Positions 24,912 through 31,970 of a stretch of DNA of 38,318 nt are shown in pieces. The DNA lies in IMG/VR virus record IMGVR_UViG_3300034073_003434, positions 1 through 38,318 of that record; one strand, 5' to 3'. Under the pieces are notes generated by a model that saw only the letters and a list, made by a program, of their open reading frames with translations, was not told the origin of the DNA and did not search any database. Every line of letters begins with the position of its first letter. Position 1 is the first letter of the stretch. The position numbers were made by a program, and so were the translations under genes. The DNA comes from a virus.

Positions 24912-25192
24912 GGCGTCTCCCCCAGCATTTCCAGCGCGATGGCGCGCTCGGACCGCTCCTCGTTGATCGCCAGCGCCTCGATGATCCCGGCCGCCACCCG
25001 GTGCCAGCCCACGCGCTGCACGTCCGGCAGGTCGGGGAGCGACCACAGACTGTGACCGGGGGGGTGGTGCCAGATCCGCCACCCGCTGGAGTGCGGCTCG
25101 CCCTGCACCCACCCGTGCGCGCGCAGGTACGTCTCCACCTGCTCCAGCGTGGGGCAGGTGACGCGCTCTCGGACCCAGATCGTGGCGCTCAT
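24908..25192 (-). CDS. Hypothetical protein
   Basis: 94 residues from ATG 25192 with GAGG upstream; the open frame to 25285 is shadow. The core AHGWVQGEPHSSGWRIWHHP reads as a strand-turn region with three His and four Trp. A C-terminal helix (AAGIIEALAINEERSERAIA) follows. I have seen similar small proteins in phage early operons but cannot assign a role. It shares four-base overlaps with both neighbours. Confidence 0.6.
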   Translation of the reverse strand: MSATIWVRERVTCPTLEQVETYLRAHGWVQGEPHSSGWRIWHHPPGHSLWSLPDLPDVQRVGWHRVAAGIIEALAINEERSERAIALEMLGETP

Positions 25193-25827
25193 GGTACCAC
25201 CTCGTCGGGGTCGATGCCGAGCGCGAGACAGATCGCCTGCGACACGCCGGATCCGTGAAGCAAGGCGTGATGGACGAACCACCACCGAGGGCGCCCCTTC
25301 TCACCGCGTCCCGGCCGCAGAGCCAGCAGCGCGCGACGAAGCAGATCCCGGTCCGGGTCGACCGTCACGTGGTCGAGGCCGGGCTGCTGGGTCACGTACC
25401 GGGCCACCCAGCGCCCGGCGCGGGCGGCCTCCGCCTCCAGCTCCGCGACGCGGGCGCGCAGGCGGTCGATCTCCTGCGCCTGCCCGATCTCGCGAAAGCG
25501 CAGGCGGTCGATCTCGGCGTGCATTCCCGCCGTCGCCGCAGCCACGGCCTCGGCGCGCTCGTCGAGCGCTTGCGCCTGATCAAGCGGCGGGGGCGCCACC
25601 TCCACCCACCGCAGATCCGTGATCACGGCGTCCCCAACGCCGCCCTCGAACTCGACGAACAGATCGGCGGTCACGCGTGCCACCCGCCCGGTCTCATCGG
25701 GGAGGCGCCGATTGACCTCAAAGTAAAAGGTCATCCAGGCCTCGACGTGGGCGCGCGCGGCGGCTTCGGTAAGGTGGGATTCGATGCCCTCCAGCGTGTA
25801 GCTGATCCAGTTCTCGGCGGCGCCCAT
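25189..25827 (-). CDS. Hypothetical protein with central coiled coil
   Basis: 212 residues; GGGAGGAG precedes the ATG at 25827. The N-terminal 90 residues are mixed alpha/beta (AWMTFYFEVNRRLPDETGRV, VTADLFVEFEGGVGDAVITD). Residues about 95-135 form an obvious coiled coil (FREIGQAQEIDRLRARVAEL). The C-terminal 75 residues are basic and end with GVSQAICLALGIDPDEVVP, which looks like a winged-helix-type segment. It may dimerise and bind nucleic acid, but this is inference. Confidence 0.6.
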   Translation of the reverse strand: MGAAENWISYTLEGIESHLTEAAARAHVEAWMTFYFEVNRRLPDETGRVARVTADLFVEFEGGVGDAVITDLRWVEVAPPPLDQAQALDERAEAVAAATAGMHAEIDRLRFREIGQAQEIDRLRARVAELEAEAARAGRWVARYVTQQPGLDHVTVDPDRDLLRRALLALRPGRGEKGRPRWWFVHHALLHGSGVSQAICLALGIDPDEVVP

Positions 25828-25830
25828 GTG

Positions 25831-26523
25831 CTACTCCTCCCCAGGCGGGGCGTACTGTGCGGCGTGTCCGGCCGCACCCTCTACGGTGGTGGTGGTCAGG
25901 TCGGGGCGGTGGTCCGCCGCGGGATCCGGCGTCACGAACGGGCCGTCGCCGACGACCCAAGCGCCGGTCACGGGGTCGCGCCGGATCGCCTCGGTGGCGC
26001 CCGCGAACATAACGTCGCGCTCGCGGCGGGCCATGCGCAGCGACAGTACGGATCGCAGCAGCGCCCGCGGGCGCTCGTCACCGTGGGCCACCGGGTAGCC
26101 GGCCTGCTCCTCAACGGGGCCGGTGTAGGTCCCGCGGAGGTCGTCGGGCAGCCCCAGCCCCCACGTCGCGCGGTGGTTGGGGGAGTAGAAGGCGAGTACC
26201 GCGGTCAAGGGCTCCGCCGGGACGAGCATCGGGGGCCCGCCCCACGACACCACCGCCCAGCCCGACAGCGTGTCGTAGCACGCGACCGCGACGGGATCGA
26301 CGAGCATCGCGGGGGCGGCGGGCGGGGTGGGCTCCAGCGCAGTGATCCAGTGTCCGTCAGGGTGGGCGACCTGCACGGCGCTGGCCCGGATCTCGCCCCA
26401 GCACACGCCCCGGTGAGCCTGTCCGGCCTGGATGTACCGTCGTGCGGCGGACTCGGCCCCGGCCGCGCTCGCGTGCGTGACAAACAGGCTACCCATGCGG
26501 GAGAACCAGCGGTCGACGCTCAC
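25831..26523 (-). CDS. Hypothetical protein
   Basis: 230 residues from a GTG at 26523 with GGGAGG upstream, overlapping the ERF gene stop (GTGA). It includes ASAAGAESAARRYIQAGQAH, YDTLSGWAVVSWGGPPMLVP and LLRSVLSLRMARRERDVMFA. The pattern is mixed alpha/beta with several Trp and Tyr, without cysteine clusters or a nucleotide-binding loop. Position beside the annealing protein suggests a role in early DNA metabolism, but the family is unknown. Confidence 0.55.
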   Translation of the reverse strand: MSVDRWFSRMGSLFVTHASAAGAESAARRYIQAGQAHRGVCWGEIRASAVQVAHPDGHWITALEPTPPAAPAMLVDPVAVACYDTLSGWAVVSWGGPPMLVPAEPLTAVLAFYSPNHRATWGLGLPDDLRGTYTGPVEEQAGYPVAHGDERPRALLRSVLSLRMARRERDVMFAGATEAIRRDPVTGAWVVGDGPFVTPDPAADHRPDLTTTTVEGAAGHAAQYAPPGEE

Positions 26524-27335
26524 TCTGCACCTCCCTGCGGGCCGTCGACCGACGACGCGAGCGCCTCCGCGGCGGCTGCGTAGGCGGCACGCCCAACGTC
26601 CGTCTCCAGCCACGAAAGCAGCTTCTTCCGGTCATCCGGCGCCATGTTCGACGGGCGCGGCCGGTTGCGCTCGGCACAGATCGCGCAGACGGGATCGTAC
26701 GTCATGCCCAGCTTCCCCAACGCGGCGAAGAACGCCCGCTGTTCGGCAAGCGCCCACTTGCCGCGGGTCACCGTGCCACCGTCGGATCCGGCCTCCGCCG
26801 GGGTGGTGGGGGCTGGCGCGGCGGTCGGTGACTCCGGCGCGGGGGCGGGGTCGGCCTTCGGGGGGGGCGGGGCAGCTACGCGACGCGGGGCAGGCTCCGG
26901 CCGCTCGTTGGGCTTCGGTGGCGTCCCCTTGCCGGCCGGCGGGCCGCCGTCGGTATCTTCGTCGGCAGTGGCCAGCCCGAGCACACCCATGAGGGCGTAC
27001 CGTCGGGCGTACGACAGGCAGATGCCCACCGCTTGCGCCGCCGAGATGCCGCGCTGCTCCCCCAAGGGAAGCATCAAGGTGCACTCGATATACCCCCCCT
27101 CTGCGTGCGCCACGACGGTACGACACCCCGCCCGCCCGTCGTCCACCAGTGACATTTGGGTCACCGACAGGTTGTGAGCGGCCAGCGGCTCTCGAATCGT
27201 CTCGAACACGCTCTCCAGCGTGGCGTACTTGTTGTTGAGGTGCGGGTTCTTCCGGTCCTTTCCGACGCCGCGAACGGCGCCCTGAAAGGCAGCCAGCGCG
27301 GCCCAGAAGGCAGGGTTCGCGTGTTCTACGCTCAT
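26520..27335 (-). CDS. ERF-family single-strand DNA annealing protein
   Basis: 271 residues from ATG 27335 with AGGAGGTAA upstream. The N-terminal 130 residues match ERF-type annealers: FWAALAAFQGAVRGVGKDRK, NPHLNNKYATLESVFETIRE, LAAHNLSVTQMSLVDD and the Gly-rich GISAAQAVGICLSYARRYAL. A Pro/Ala-rich linker (about 140-190) joins a C-terminal domain (KWALAEQRAFFAALGKLGMT, with CAIC). ERF proteins anneal complementary strands and circularise phage DNA by recombination at terminal repeats. No partner exonuclease was recognised in the operon. The C-terminal domain may bind single-strand-binding protein or metal. Confidence 0.9.
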   Translation of the reverse strand: MSVEHANPAFWAALAAFQGAVRGVGKDRKNPHLNNKYATLESVFETIREPLAAHNLSVTQMSLVDDGRAGCRTVVAHAEGGYIECTLMLPLGEQRGISAAQAVGICLSYARRYALMGVLGLATADEDTDGGPPAGKGTPPKPNERPEPAPRRVAAPPPPKADPAPAPESPTAAPAPTTPAEAGSDGGTVTRGKWALAEQRAFFAALGKLGMTYDPVCAICAERNRPRPSNMAPDDRKKLLSWLETDVGRAAYAAAAEALASSVDGPQGGAE

Positions 27336-27595
27336 GGGGTTACCTCCTCCTGTTCCATCAACCGGAAGACCGGCCGCTGGCTGATTTCCATCGAGATGCG
27401 CCACTCCCCGTCGTCACTGACAACGATGCAGTCGATCGGATCCGGCCGTCCCATCGCTTGCCACTCCAGATCAGCCCACAACAGAGCGGCGTCCGCCGAG
27501 GTTAGGGCCTGGATGATGCGCTGCCGATCTCCATCCTCTGTGCGAACAATGTAGTTGACTGGCGTGTATCCCGTACGGATCTCGATGTTGCTCAT
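27332..27595 (-). CDS. Hypothetical small protein
   Basis: 87 residues with GGAG before the ATG at 27595. A strand-rich protein (EIRTGYTPVNYIVRTEDGDR, PIDCIVVSDDGEWRISMEIS) with a central helix (IIQALTSADAALLWADLEWQ). It looks like a compact alpha/beta fold with an Asp-rich edge, without a catalytic set. Its stop overlaps the ERF start and its start overlaps the end of the preceding gene, placing it tightly within the early operon. Confidence 0.55.
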   Translation of the reverse strand: MSNIEIRTGYTPVNYIVRTEDGDRQRIIQALTSADAALLWADLEWQAMGRPDPIDCIVVSDDGEWRISMEISQRPVFRLMEQEEVTP

Positions 27596-27927
27596 CGTGT
27601 GACTCCAGGGCAGCGGTAGTGCAGCCCATTCAGGGTGTAGCCTTGGCGGTAGCCGTCCCGACGGCCCACCGGTTCGGCGCAGAACTCACAGATCACCGGC
27701 GCCGTCGTCGTGTGTACGGCGTACCCTGGCGGGCACGGCCGGGGGCCCGTGGGCGCGGGCGCGCGTTCGGCGCGCTGGAGCGAGGCCAGCCACGACGCCT
27801 CCGCGTACGCGTCGTCAGAGGCGTAGGCGCGCTCGGGGCTGCACACGCACCACCCCGCGCCGACGCGGTGGCAGGTCGGGCAGAAGACGACGCCAGCCGT
27901 GAGGCCTTCCGGCGTTGGCGCGCTCAT
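27592..27927 (-). CDS. Putative zinc-ribbon protein
   Basis: 111 residues from ATG 27927; upstream sequence offers only a weak GGA binding site, and a GGATCC lies there. Two cysteine pairs are visible near the N-terminus, CPTC and CVC (about residues 18-32), and a CEFC with HYRCPG near the C-terminus, suggesting two small zinc ribbons. Between them is an acidic/aromatic helix (DDAYAEASWLASLQRAERAP). Zinc ribbons often bind nucleic acid or protein; the specific role is unknown. Confidence 0.55.
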   Translation of the reverse strand: MSAPTPEGLTAGVVFCPTCHRVGAGWCVCSPERAYASDDAYAEASWLASLQRAERAPAPTGPRPCPPGYAVHTTTAPVICEFCAEPVGRRDGYRQGYTLNGLHYRCPGVTR

Positions 27928-28283
27928 GCCGGATCCACGTACCGGAACTCGATCCGGCGAACGGGGATGTCGGGCGCGCAACCGGCGTGCTTGCAGTAGG
28001 CCGCCACGAACCGCTGCGCGGCCCACAGGCCACCGCCCCCGAAGCACTCGGCGGCCGCGTCGGCGTCCGTGATCGCGTCCAGCGGTTCGACGCGCACGGA
28101 CACAACCTCGATGATCGCCAGCTCGCGGGGCTTCTGGCCTTTGCGCAGCCCCATCACCTTGTCGACCGCGCGCAAGCGGTCGCCGGGCTTGAGGTGGATC
28201 CACGTCGACACGGAGCGCCGTGTGACGGTCTTCTCGCGCCTGACCACGGCATCGGTGGTCAGGCTGAACGACATCATGCGCAT
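27924..28283 (-). CDS. ASCH-domain protein
   Basis: 119 residues; GAGGAGG precedes the ATG at 28283. The order of MRMMSFSLTTDAVVRREKTV, TRRSVSTWIHLKPGDRLRAV and the strand ELAIIEVVSVRVEPLDAITD matches the ASCH fold, a PUA-like beta barrel that binds RNA or modified nucleic acid bases. In phages ASCH proteins are linked to RNA processing or reading of modified DNA, so a link with the methyltransferases is possible but not shown. A last Cys-x-x-x-Cys-like CKHAGC is noted. Confidence 0.8.
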   Translation of the reverse strand: MRMMSFSLTTDAVVRREKTVTRRSVSTWIHLKPGDRLRAVDKVMGLRKGQKPRELAIIEVVSVRVEPLDAITDADAAAECFGGGGLWAAQRFVAAYCKHAGCAPDIPVRRIEFRYVDPA

Positions 28284-28915
28284 CAGTCCTCCTCGGGGGC
28301 GTCAGGGTAGCCGGCCTCGGCCCACTCTCGGACCGCGAGATCCAGCGGGGTGTCGTTGCCTGCGTCGATGCCGTAGCAGTCGAGCAGCCCGCCAACGTCG
28401 TGCAGCTCGGCGAGCTCGGCGAGCAGCGCGGCCGTCGCCGGATGAAGCCCGGTCGGCTCCTTGGGCCGCAGCCACGGGAGCGGCCGCACCGTGATCGTCA
28501 TGCGGGGGCGCTCGCCCTTCGCGGCGACCCAGCACGACGTCTCGCCGCCGCAGATCTGCGCGTCGTCGCGGTAGGCGTGCCCGTTGAGCAGGTCTGCGGC
28601 CGTCTTCGTCACGTTGTCGCCGTCCGGGCGGACCGGGCGGCGGGCCTGTAAGCCGGTGCTCCAGACGTCGGCGGGGAGCCAGTCGGGCCGTGCCTTTGGC
28701 CGGGGCCAAACGGCCTCGACGTCGACGGCGACCGGCCCGGTGAGCTGGATCCACTGCTCGCGACGGGCGGCGGCCCGTACCAGCAGATCCACCGACGCGC
28801 GCCATTGACCGTACGCCTTCGGCCAGACTGCGCCCACGGGGCGGCCGGCGCGATCAAGGCGCGGGCGCGTGCGGGGCATCGGGGCGGGCTTGCCGGGGAT
28901 GGTGATGCGGATCAC
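28283..28915 (-). CDS. RusA-like Holliday junction resolvase
   Basis: 210 residues from a GTG at 28915, with GAGG seven bases upstream. The N-terminus ITIPGKPAPMPRTRPRLDRA starts the RusA fold, in which a beta strand is followed by a basic loop. VRPDGDNVTKTAADLLNG with DDAQI (about residues 95-121) carries the acidic residues (PDGDN, then YRDD) that form the metal site. RusA dimers cut four-way junctions symmetrically. The C-terminal 70 residues are an extension, Leu/Ala rich, beyond the usual 120-140 residue family. It works with the ERF annealer in recombination-linked replication. Confidence 0.88.
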   Translation of the reverse strand: MIRITIPGKPAPMPRTRPRLDRAGRPVGAVWPKAYGQWRASVDLLVRAAARREQWIQLTGPVAVDVEAVWPRPKARPDWLPADVWSTGLQARRPVRPDGDNVTKTAADLLNGHAYRDDAQICGGETSCWVAAKGERPRMTITVRPLPWLRPKEPTGLHPATAALLAELAELHDVGGLLDCYGIDAGNDTPLDLAVREWAEAGYPDAPEED

Positions 28916-29253
28916 GGCGTCACCTCGGCCCGCGCCTGCTCGATGCGCTCCAGCTCGGCCAGAGCGGCCCGGAGTACGTCGGCGACGGCCGCGCGGCCGC
29001 TGGCGCTGACCTCGGCCCCCATCGCCGCCTCCAGCAGGCGCTGACGCAGGGCGACGACCGCCAGTCGCGCATCGCGGGAGGCAACATGCTCGGCCCACTC
29101 TGCGGGGCGCGCGGGCGCCGCCTTCCTGCGGGCCGTGCCGTCGACCCGCGGAAACCCGGCGTCGGTCAGCGACTCGACCAGCCCGTAGCAGTAGCAGCGG
29201 CCGTCGAACCACGTGATCGGGTCCCCGACCGCGAACGTGTGGCGCGGCTTCAT
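28912..29253 (-). CDS. Hypothetical protein
   Basis: 113 residues from ATG 29253; the binding site is weak (CAGAG). The N-terminus (HTFAVGDPITWFDGRCYCYG) looks like a small beta barrel of the SH3/Tudor sort, with a second strand pair after PRVDGTARRK. The C-terminal 55 residues are a helix rich in Ala, Arg and Glu (ALRQRLLEAAMGAEVSASGR). A chromo/KOW-like nucleic-acid-binding function is possible but unproven. Four-base overlap with the RusA gene. Confidence 0.55.
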   Translation of the reverse strand: MKPRHTFAVGDPITWFDGRCYCYGLVESLTDAGFPRVDGTARRKAAPARPAEWAEHVASRDARLAVVALRQRLLEAAMGAEVSASGRAAVADVLRAALAELERIEQARAEVTP

Positions 29254-29483
29254 GGCCGGCTCTGCAGGGCGTACTTGCTCGCCTCGAAACGGGGCTCTGC
29301 CACGATCGTTACCGTGACGCACCAGACCCAGCCGGCCGAATCCTGCACCAGACACACCACCTCGGAGGAGCCGCCAATGAGGCGCCACGTCTTGCGCGCC
29401 CACGACTCGGCGGCGGCCGTGTATTGGTCAGCCTCCACGTTGTGGCCGTAGTCGCCATCTTCGTCCGTGACGTAATACTTCAT
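29250..29483 (-). CDS. Hypothetical small protein
   Basis: 77 residues with GGAGGA before the ATG at 29483. Pattern: KYYVTDEDGDYGHNVEADQY, AESWARKTWRLIGG, then strands EVVCLVQDSAGWVWCVTVTI. The alternating strand-helix-strand pattern is that of a compact single-domain protein with acidic face. No family recognised. It is the second gene of the long leftward operon that begins near 29614. Confidence 0.6.
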   Translation of the reverse strand: MKYYVTDEDGDYGHNVEADQYTAAAESWARKTWRLIGGSSEVVCLVQDSAGWVWCVTVTIVAEPRFEASKYALQSRP

Positions 29484-29614
29484 GGAGTCCTCCGGTGGGC
29501 GCGGCACATCGCCGGGCCCGCGAACACGATCCAGCACACCACCACGGCGTACAGGATCCAAGGGTCAACCGCCCATCCCGGCGGCGGCCCGGCGTTGGTC
29601 AAGACGTCCATCAT
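29480..29614 (-). CDS. Small membrane protein at the head of the early operon
   Basis: 44 residues from the upstream of two adjacent ATGs at 29614 (AGGAGG upstream). A single membrane helix (PWILYAVVVCWIVFAGPAMC) is followed by a short basic tail (RAHRRTP), so it would insert with the C-terminus in the cytoplasm. It is the first gene after the divergent regulatory region. Small membrane proteins at the head of early operons can act in takeover or superinfection immunity, but nothing in the sequence decides this. Confidence 0.55.
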   Translation of the reverse strand: MMDVLTNAGPPPGWAVDPWILYAVVVCWIVFAGPAMCRAHRRTP

Positions 29615-29662
29615 GCCTCCTGTCCACCACGTACGGCGCCGTGGACAGCGCGTCACGGGTCC

Positions 29663-29684
29663 ACTTGTCAAGGACTTGTCAAGT
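29663..29684. promoter_or_regulatory. Tandem ACTTGTCAAG operator-like repeats
   Basis: ACTTGTCAAGG and ACTTGTCAAGT are adjacent 11-base copies, each nearly palindromic (ACTTG-CAAGT arms). On the minus strand each holds TTGACA. They lie between the XRE regulator gene and the leftward early operon, a natural place for repressor operators controlling both directions. Confidence 0.7.
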
Positions 29685-29705
29685 TACGCCGGACGCGGCG
29701 CGCGC

Positions 29706-29734
29706 TTGACGGCGCGTCGTTGGTGGCGTAGGAT
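29706..29734 (+). promoter_or_regulatory. Sigma-70-type promoter for the XRE regulator
   Basis: TTGACG (29706-29711), 17 bases, TAGGAT (29729-29734). It points into the regulator gene at 29752 and would give a very short leader of about ten bases that just covers the GGAGG site. This is one of the best -35/-10 pairs in the window. Confidence 0.7.
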
Positions 29735-29751
29735 GTGGTCACGGAGGGCCG

Positions 29752-29994
29752 ATGGGGCACCAGGAGTTAGCGGAGGCCGTGCGGAACGCGCGGACCACCC
29801 GCGGAATCAGCCAGCGTGAGCTTGGGGAGGCGTCGGGCGTCGGGCCTACGACGGTGCGGCGCGTCGAGAGCGGATCCGAGACCTACGAGCCGAGCGTGCG
29901 GATCTTGTGCGCGGTCGCGTTCGCGCTAGAGCTGGATCCGGCGGACCTGACGCGCGCTTACGCAGCCACCGCCGAGCAGGACACACCGGTGTAG
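29752..29994 (+). CDS. XRE-family helix-turn-helix regulator
   Basis: 80 residues with GGAGG before the ATG. The helix-turn-helix is clear: RTTRGISQRELGEASGVGPT followed by TVRRVESGSETYEPSVRILC, the usual recognition helix and turn of XRE/Cro-C1 repressors. The C-terminal segment is a short helix with an acidic tail, without a peptidase domain. It is divergent from the long early operon across the tandem repeats at 29663-29684 and likely represses one or both promoters. No integrase is present, so it need not maintain lysogeny in the usual way. Confidence 0.85.
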   Translation: MGHQELAEAVRNARTTRGISQRELGEASGVGPTTVRRVESGSETYEPSVRILCAVAFALELDPADLTRAYAATAEQDTPV

Positions 29995-30045
29995 GCGCCT
30001 TGGGAGAGGCGCATCGCGGCCGCGTCCCGGCGGCCCGCTACACCT

Positions 30046-30083
30046 GCGCGCGCACCTGTGGGGGTGCGCGCGCTTCCCTATTT
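30046..30083 (+). terminator. Strong GC hairpin after the regulator
   Basis: GCGCGCGCACC (30046-30056) and GGTGCGCGCGC (30063-30073) form a perfect 11-base-pair stem with a six-base loop, followed by TTCCCTATTT. The T-tract is imperfect, but the stem is the strongest of the region and lies between the regulator and the next gene, so it may act as terminator or attenuator. Confidence 0.6.
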
Positions 30084-30096
30084 GGTAGGGGGTACC

Positions 30097-30423
30097 ATGT
30101 TCAAGGTTGGTGATGTTGTGGCGTGGCAGGTAAAGACCGGCATGGTCACCGCGCGGACCTGTCTCGGGCGCGTGGTCGGGGTCACGCCGGGGGGGCGGCC
30201 GCGTGTGCTGTCCTCCGGGGGTGTGCGGGCTGTCCGCGGCGCGCGGCTGGCGACCGAGGCGGAGGCCACCGAGGTGGCGCGGCGCGAGCTCGCTGTCCGG
30301 TTGCCGGCGCACGCCCGGGTCCGGCGTGAGCTCGCGAGCGGTACCGACGCTGCCGCCGCCGCGGCGCTCGCGGACTGCCTGCGCCTGTACGGCTGGACCT
30401 GCACGCCGCCGGGTGCGCCATGA
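30097..30423 (+). CDS. Hypothetical protein, possible small beta-barrel N-terminus
   Basis: 108 residues from ATG 30097, a weak GGGGG stretch upstream; the longer open frame to 30058 lacks a site. The N-terminus (MFKVGDVVAWQVKTGMVTAR, CLGRVVGVTPGGRPRVLSSG) resembles a KOW- or Tudor-like beta barrel. The remainder is helical and Ala/Arg rich (TEVARRELAVRLPAHARVRR). Function unknown. The stop overlaps the methyltransferase start (ATGA), which suggests coupled expression. Confidence 0.55.
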   Translation: MFKVGDVVAWQVKTGMVTARTCLGRVVGVTPGGRPRVLSSGGVRAVRGARLATEAEATEVARRELAVRLPAHARVRRELASGTDAAAAAALADCLRLYGWTCTPPGAP

Positions 30424-31034
30424 GCACGGGATTTTTGCGTCACCCCGAGCCCGACGTACACCACGCAGGGGACCCGCTGGGGCGGACCTACACGCCCGAC
30501 GCCGTGGCGCTGGCGTGCTGCCGGGCGCTTGCGGCGATGGGGTGTGACCCGTCTGTCGTGCGTGAGCCGTGCGTCGGCGGCGGGGCGTTCGTGCGGGCCG
30601 TTGCCGAGGTCTGGGGGCAACAAGTGGTGGTCGGCGGCTGGATCGACGTCGCAGACATCGACCCTGACGCCCCGGGTCTCGGCATGAGCTCCCGCTACGG
30701 AGAGGCGTCGATGGTAGACGCAACGGATCCGGTGCCTGCTCCAGGCCGGACGCCCCGTTACGACCTGATCATCACGAACCCTCCCTTCGGCGAGCAGGCC
30801 GGCGACGTGGACGTCCGGATCTACGCCGCACAACGGCAGGCGTGCGACTGGCTGGCGCTGCTGATGCCCATCGAACACGCCTGCCTCCAGCGGTGGGCGG
30901 AGCCGATGCGGGATGCGGTCATCGTGCCGCTCACCGGCCGGGTCTGGTCGGTGGTGCGCGGGATGGCGCTGTTCGTGTGGGGACCGGGCATTCGGCCGAT
31001 GCACTCGCCGATCACGCACGGGGGGCGGGTGTGA
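30420..31034 (+). CDS. DNA adenine methyltransferase-like protein (NPPF type)
   Basis: 204 residues. The S-adenosylmethionine-binding loop reads EPCVGGGAFVRA (residues 49-60) and the catalytic motif is DLIITNPPFG (about 115-124), the NPP[FY] signature of N6-adenine and some N4-cytosine methyltransferases. DIDP (about 79-82) fits the acidic residue after strand 2. The protein is short, with no recognisable target-recognition domain after residue 170, so specificity cannot be guessed. It may modify phage DNA against restriction. It starts four bases before the previous stop and overlaps the winged-helix gene (GTGA). Confidence 0.8.
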   Translation: MSTGFLRHPEPDVHHAGDPLGRTYTPDAVALACCRALAAMGCDPSVVREPCVGGGAFVRAVAEVWGQQVVVGGWIDVADIDPDAPGLGMSSRYGEASMVDATDPVPAPGRTPRYDLIITNPPFGEQAGDVDVRIYAAQRQACDWLALLMPIEHACLQRWAEPMRDAVIVPLTGRVWSVVRGMALFVWGPGIRPMHSPITHGGRV

Positions 31035-31447
31035 CGGCCTCCAGCTTCACCGTGGGTCAGCAGATCCAGGCGGGCGATGTCGTCGTGCGCGTCGTGGGGG
31101 TGTCGCCCGATGGGGTGCCGACGTTCCGCCGCGTGGCGCGCGGCACGCTGCGGGGAGGCCTCGGGACGCGCCAGCAGGCGGTGCTTCGCGAGCTGTACGA
31201 CTACGGCGCGGCCACCCGTGCGCAGCTCGCGGAGCGTGTCGGCGACGGCCCCAGTACGGCGGCGTGGCAGGCGATCCGGAGCCTGATGACCCGCGGCCTT
31301 GTGGTCGAGTCCGGCGCTGTCCCCGGCCACCGTGGGCGGGTCCAGCCGGTCTACGCGCTCGCCGACGGGGTGGAGGTCGAGGTCGACGCCGACGGGCGCA
31401 CGGTGGCGCGCATCGTGCCCGTGCGTCGTCGTCGGGCTACCCGGTGA
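31031..31447 (+). CDS. Winged-helix DNA-binding protein
   Basis: 138 residues from a GTG at 31031 overlapping the methyltransferase stop. The N-terminal 45 residues form a beta-rich lead (FTVGQQIQAGDVVVRVVGVS). Residues about 50-110 are a winged helix: TRQQAVLRELYDYGAATRAQ, LAERVGDGPSTAAWQAIRSL and MTRGLVVESGAVPGHRGRVQ, with the last strand pair forming the wing (PVYALADGVEVEVDADGRTV). It probably binds DNA as a regulator. It could control the methyltransferase operon, but no operator is identified. Confidence 0.75.
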   Translation: MTASSFTVGQQIQAGDVVVRVVGVSPDGVPTFRRVARGTLRGGLGTRQQAVLRELYDYGAATRAQLAERVGDGPSTAAWQAIRSLMTRGLVVESGAVPGHRGRVQPVYALADGVEVEVDADGRTVARIVPVRRRRATR

Positions 31448-31451
31448 GGGG

Positions 31452-31637
31452 GTGGGTCGTGGACGAGTACCGACGGATGCAGCGCGGGCGACGTGGTGGG
31501 CGGCTGTGCGTCGCCTGCACCGGGGTGACGTGCGCTTCGTGGGGTTCGTGCGCGTGTCGACCTCACAGGCGCGGGAGGTGCGTGTGCAGATCGGAGACGG
31601 TTGGTTGTACTGCTACATCCCTGGGGGTGACCAGTGA
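31452..31637 (+). CDS. Small hypothetical protein
   Basis: 61 residues from GTG 31452 in a frame whose codon use is better (GC-rich third positions in its last two thirds) than that of an overlapping frame starting at 31444. The C-terminal LHRGDVRFVGFVRVSTSQAR, then VRVQIGDGWLYCYIPGG, reads as a small beta domain, and its TGA overlaps the next GTG (GTGA) as throughout this operon. A start at GTG 31485 is also possible. Function unknown. Confidence 0.5.
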   Translation: MGRGRVPTDAARATWWAAVRRLHRGDVRFVGFVRVSTSQAREVRVQIGDGWLYCYIPGGDQ

Positions 31638-31888
31638 TCGATCTTGACGGCCCGCCGCCGTGCTACGCCTGCGGCAAGCCCGTAACGGTGCACGAGTACT
31701 GCGAGGACGACTACACCGGCGCGGAGCAGCGCGGGTGGTGGTGGGAGTGCCCAACCTGCGAGGCCAACAACTACGAGGTGTCCAAAGTGCGCCCGTCCTA
31801 CCGGACCTTCCCGGCGACGGCCGCGCTCGCTGCGGAGCTGATGGAGCTGCGGGCGCGGCTCGCCGCTGGAGGTGACCGTGTGGCATGA
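31634..31888 (+). CDS. Zinc-ribbon protein
   Basis: 84 residues from GTG 31634 overlapping the previous TGA. Cysteine pairs CYAC (about residues 10-13) and CPTC (about 40-43) make a probable zinc ribbon, with an acidic/aromatic loop (EYCEDDYTGAEQRGWWWE) between. A C-terminal helix (ALAAELMELRARLAA) follows. Such ribbons often contact nucleic acid or polymerase. It is part of the small-gene operon downstream of the methyltransferase. Confidence 0.7.
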   Translation: MIDLDGPPPCYACGKPVTVHEYCEDDYTGAEQRGWWWECPTCEANNYEVSKVRPSYRTFPATAALAAELMELRARLAAGGDRVA

Positions 31889-31970
31889 CGTCGTGCTGTG
31901 GGCGCTGTTGGCGCTCGGGTTCGTGATCGCGCTCGAGGTCCTCCTGGGCCTCGCGGGCGGTGACCCGTGA
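31878..31970 (+). CDS. 30-residue membrane peptide
   Basis: GTG at 31878 with GGAGG six bases upstream, ending at TGA 31968-31970. The product is a single transmembrane helix (WHDVVLWALLALGFVIALEV, then LLGLAGGDP). It overlaps the zinc-ribbon gene by 11 bases and its stop overlaps the next GTG (GTGA), so it fits the coupled-gene pattern exactly. Such peptides may act in membrane interference or lysis timing; there is no direct evidence of function. Confidence 0.6.
   Translation: MWHDVVLWALLALGFVIALEVLLGLAGGDP

Noticed and set aside
31444-31647. Alternative frame from GTG 31444 overlapping two genes
   Set aside because: Cys/Arg-rich product with poor third-position GC, and it would overlap the zinc-ribbon gene; the frame starting at 31452 fits the coupled stops better.
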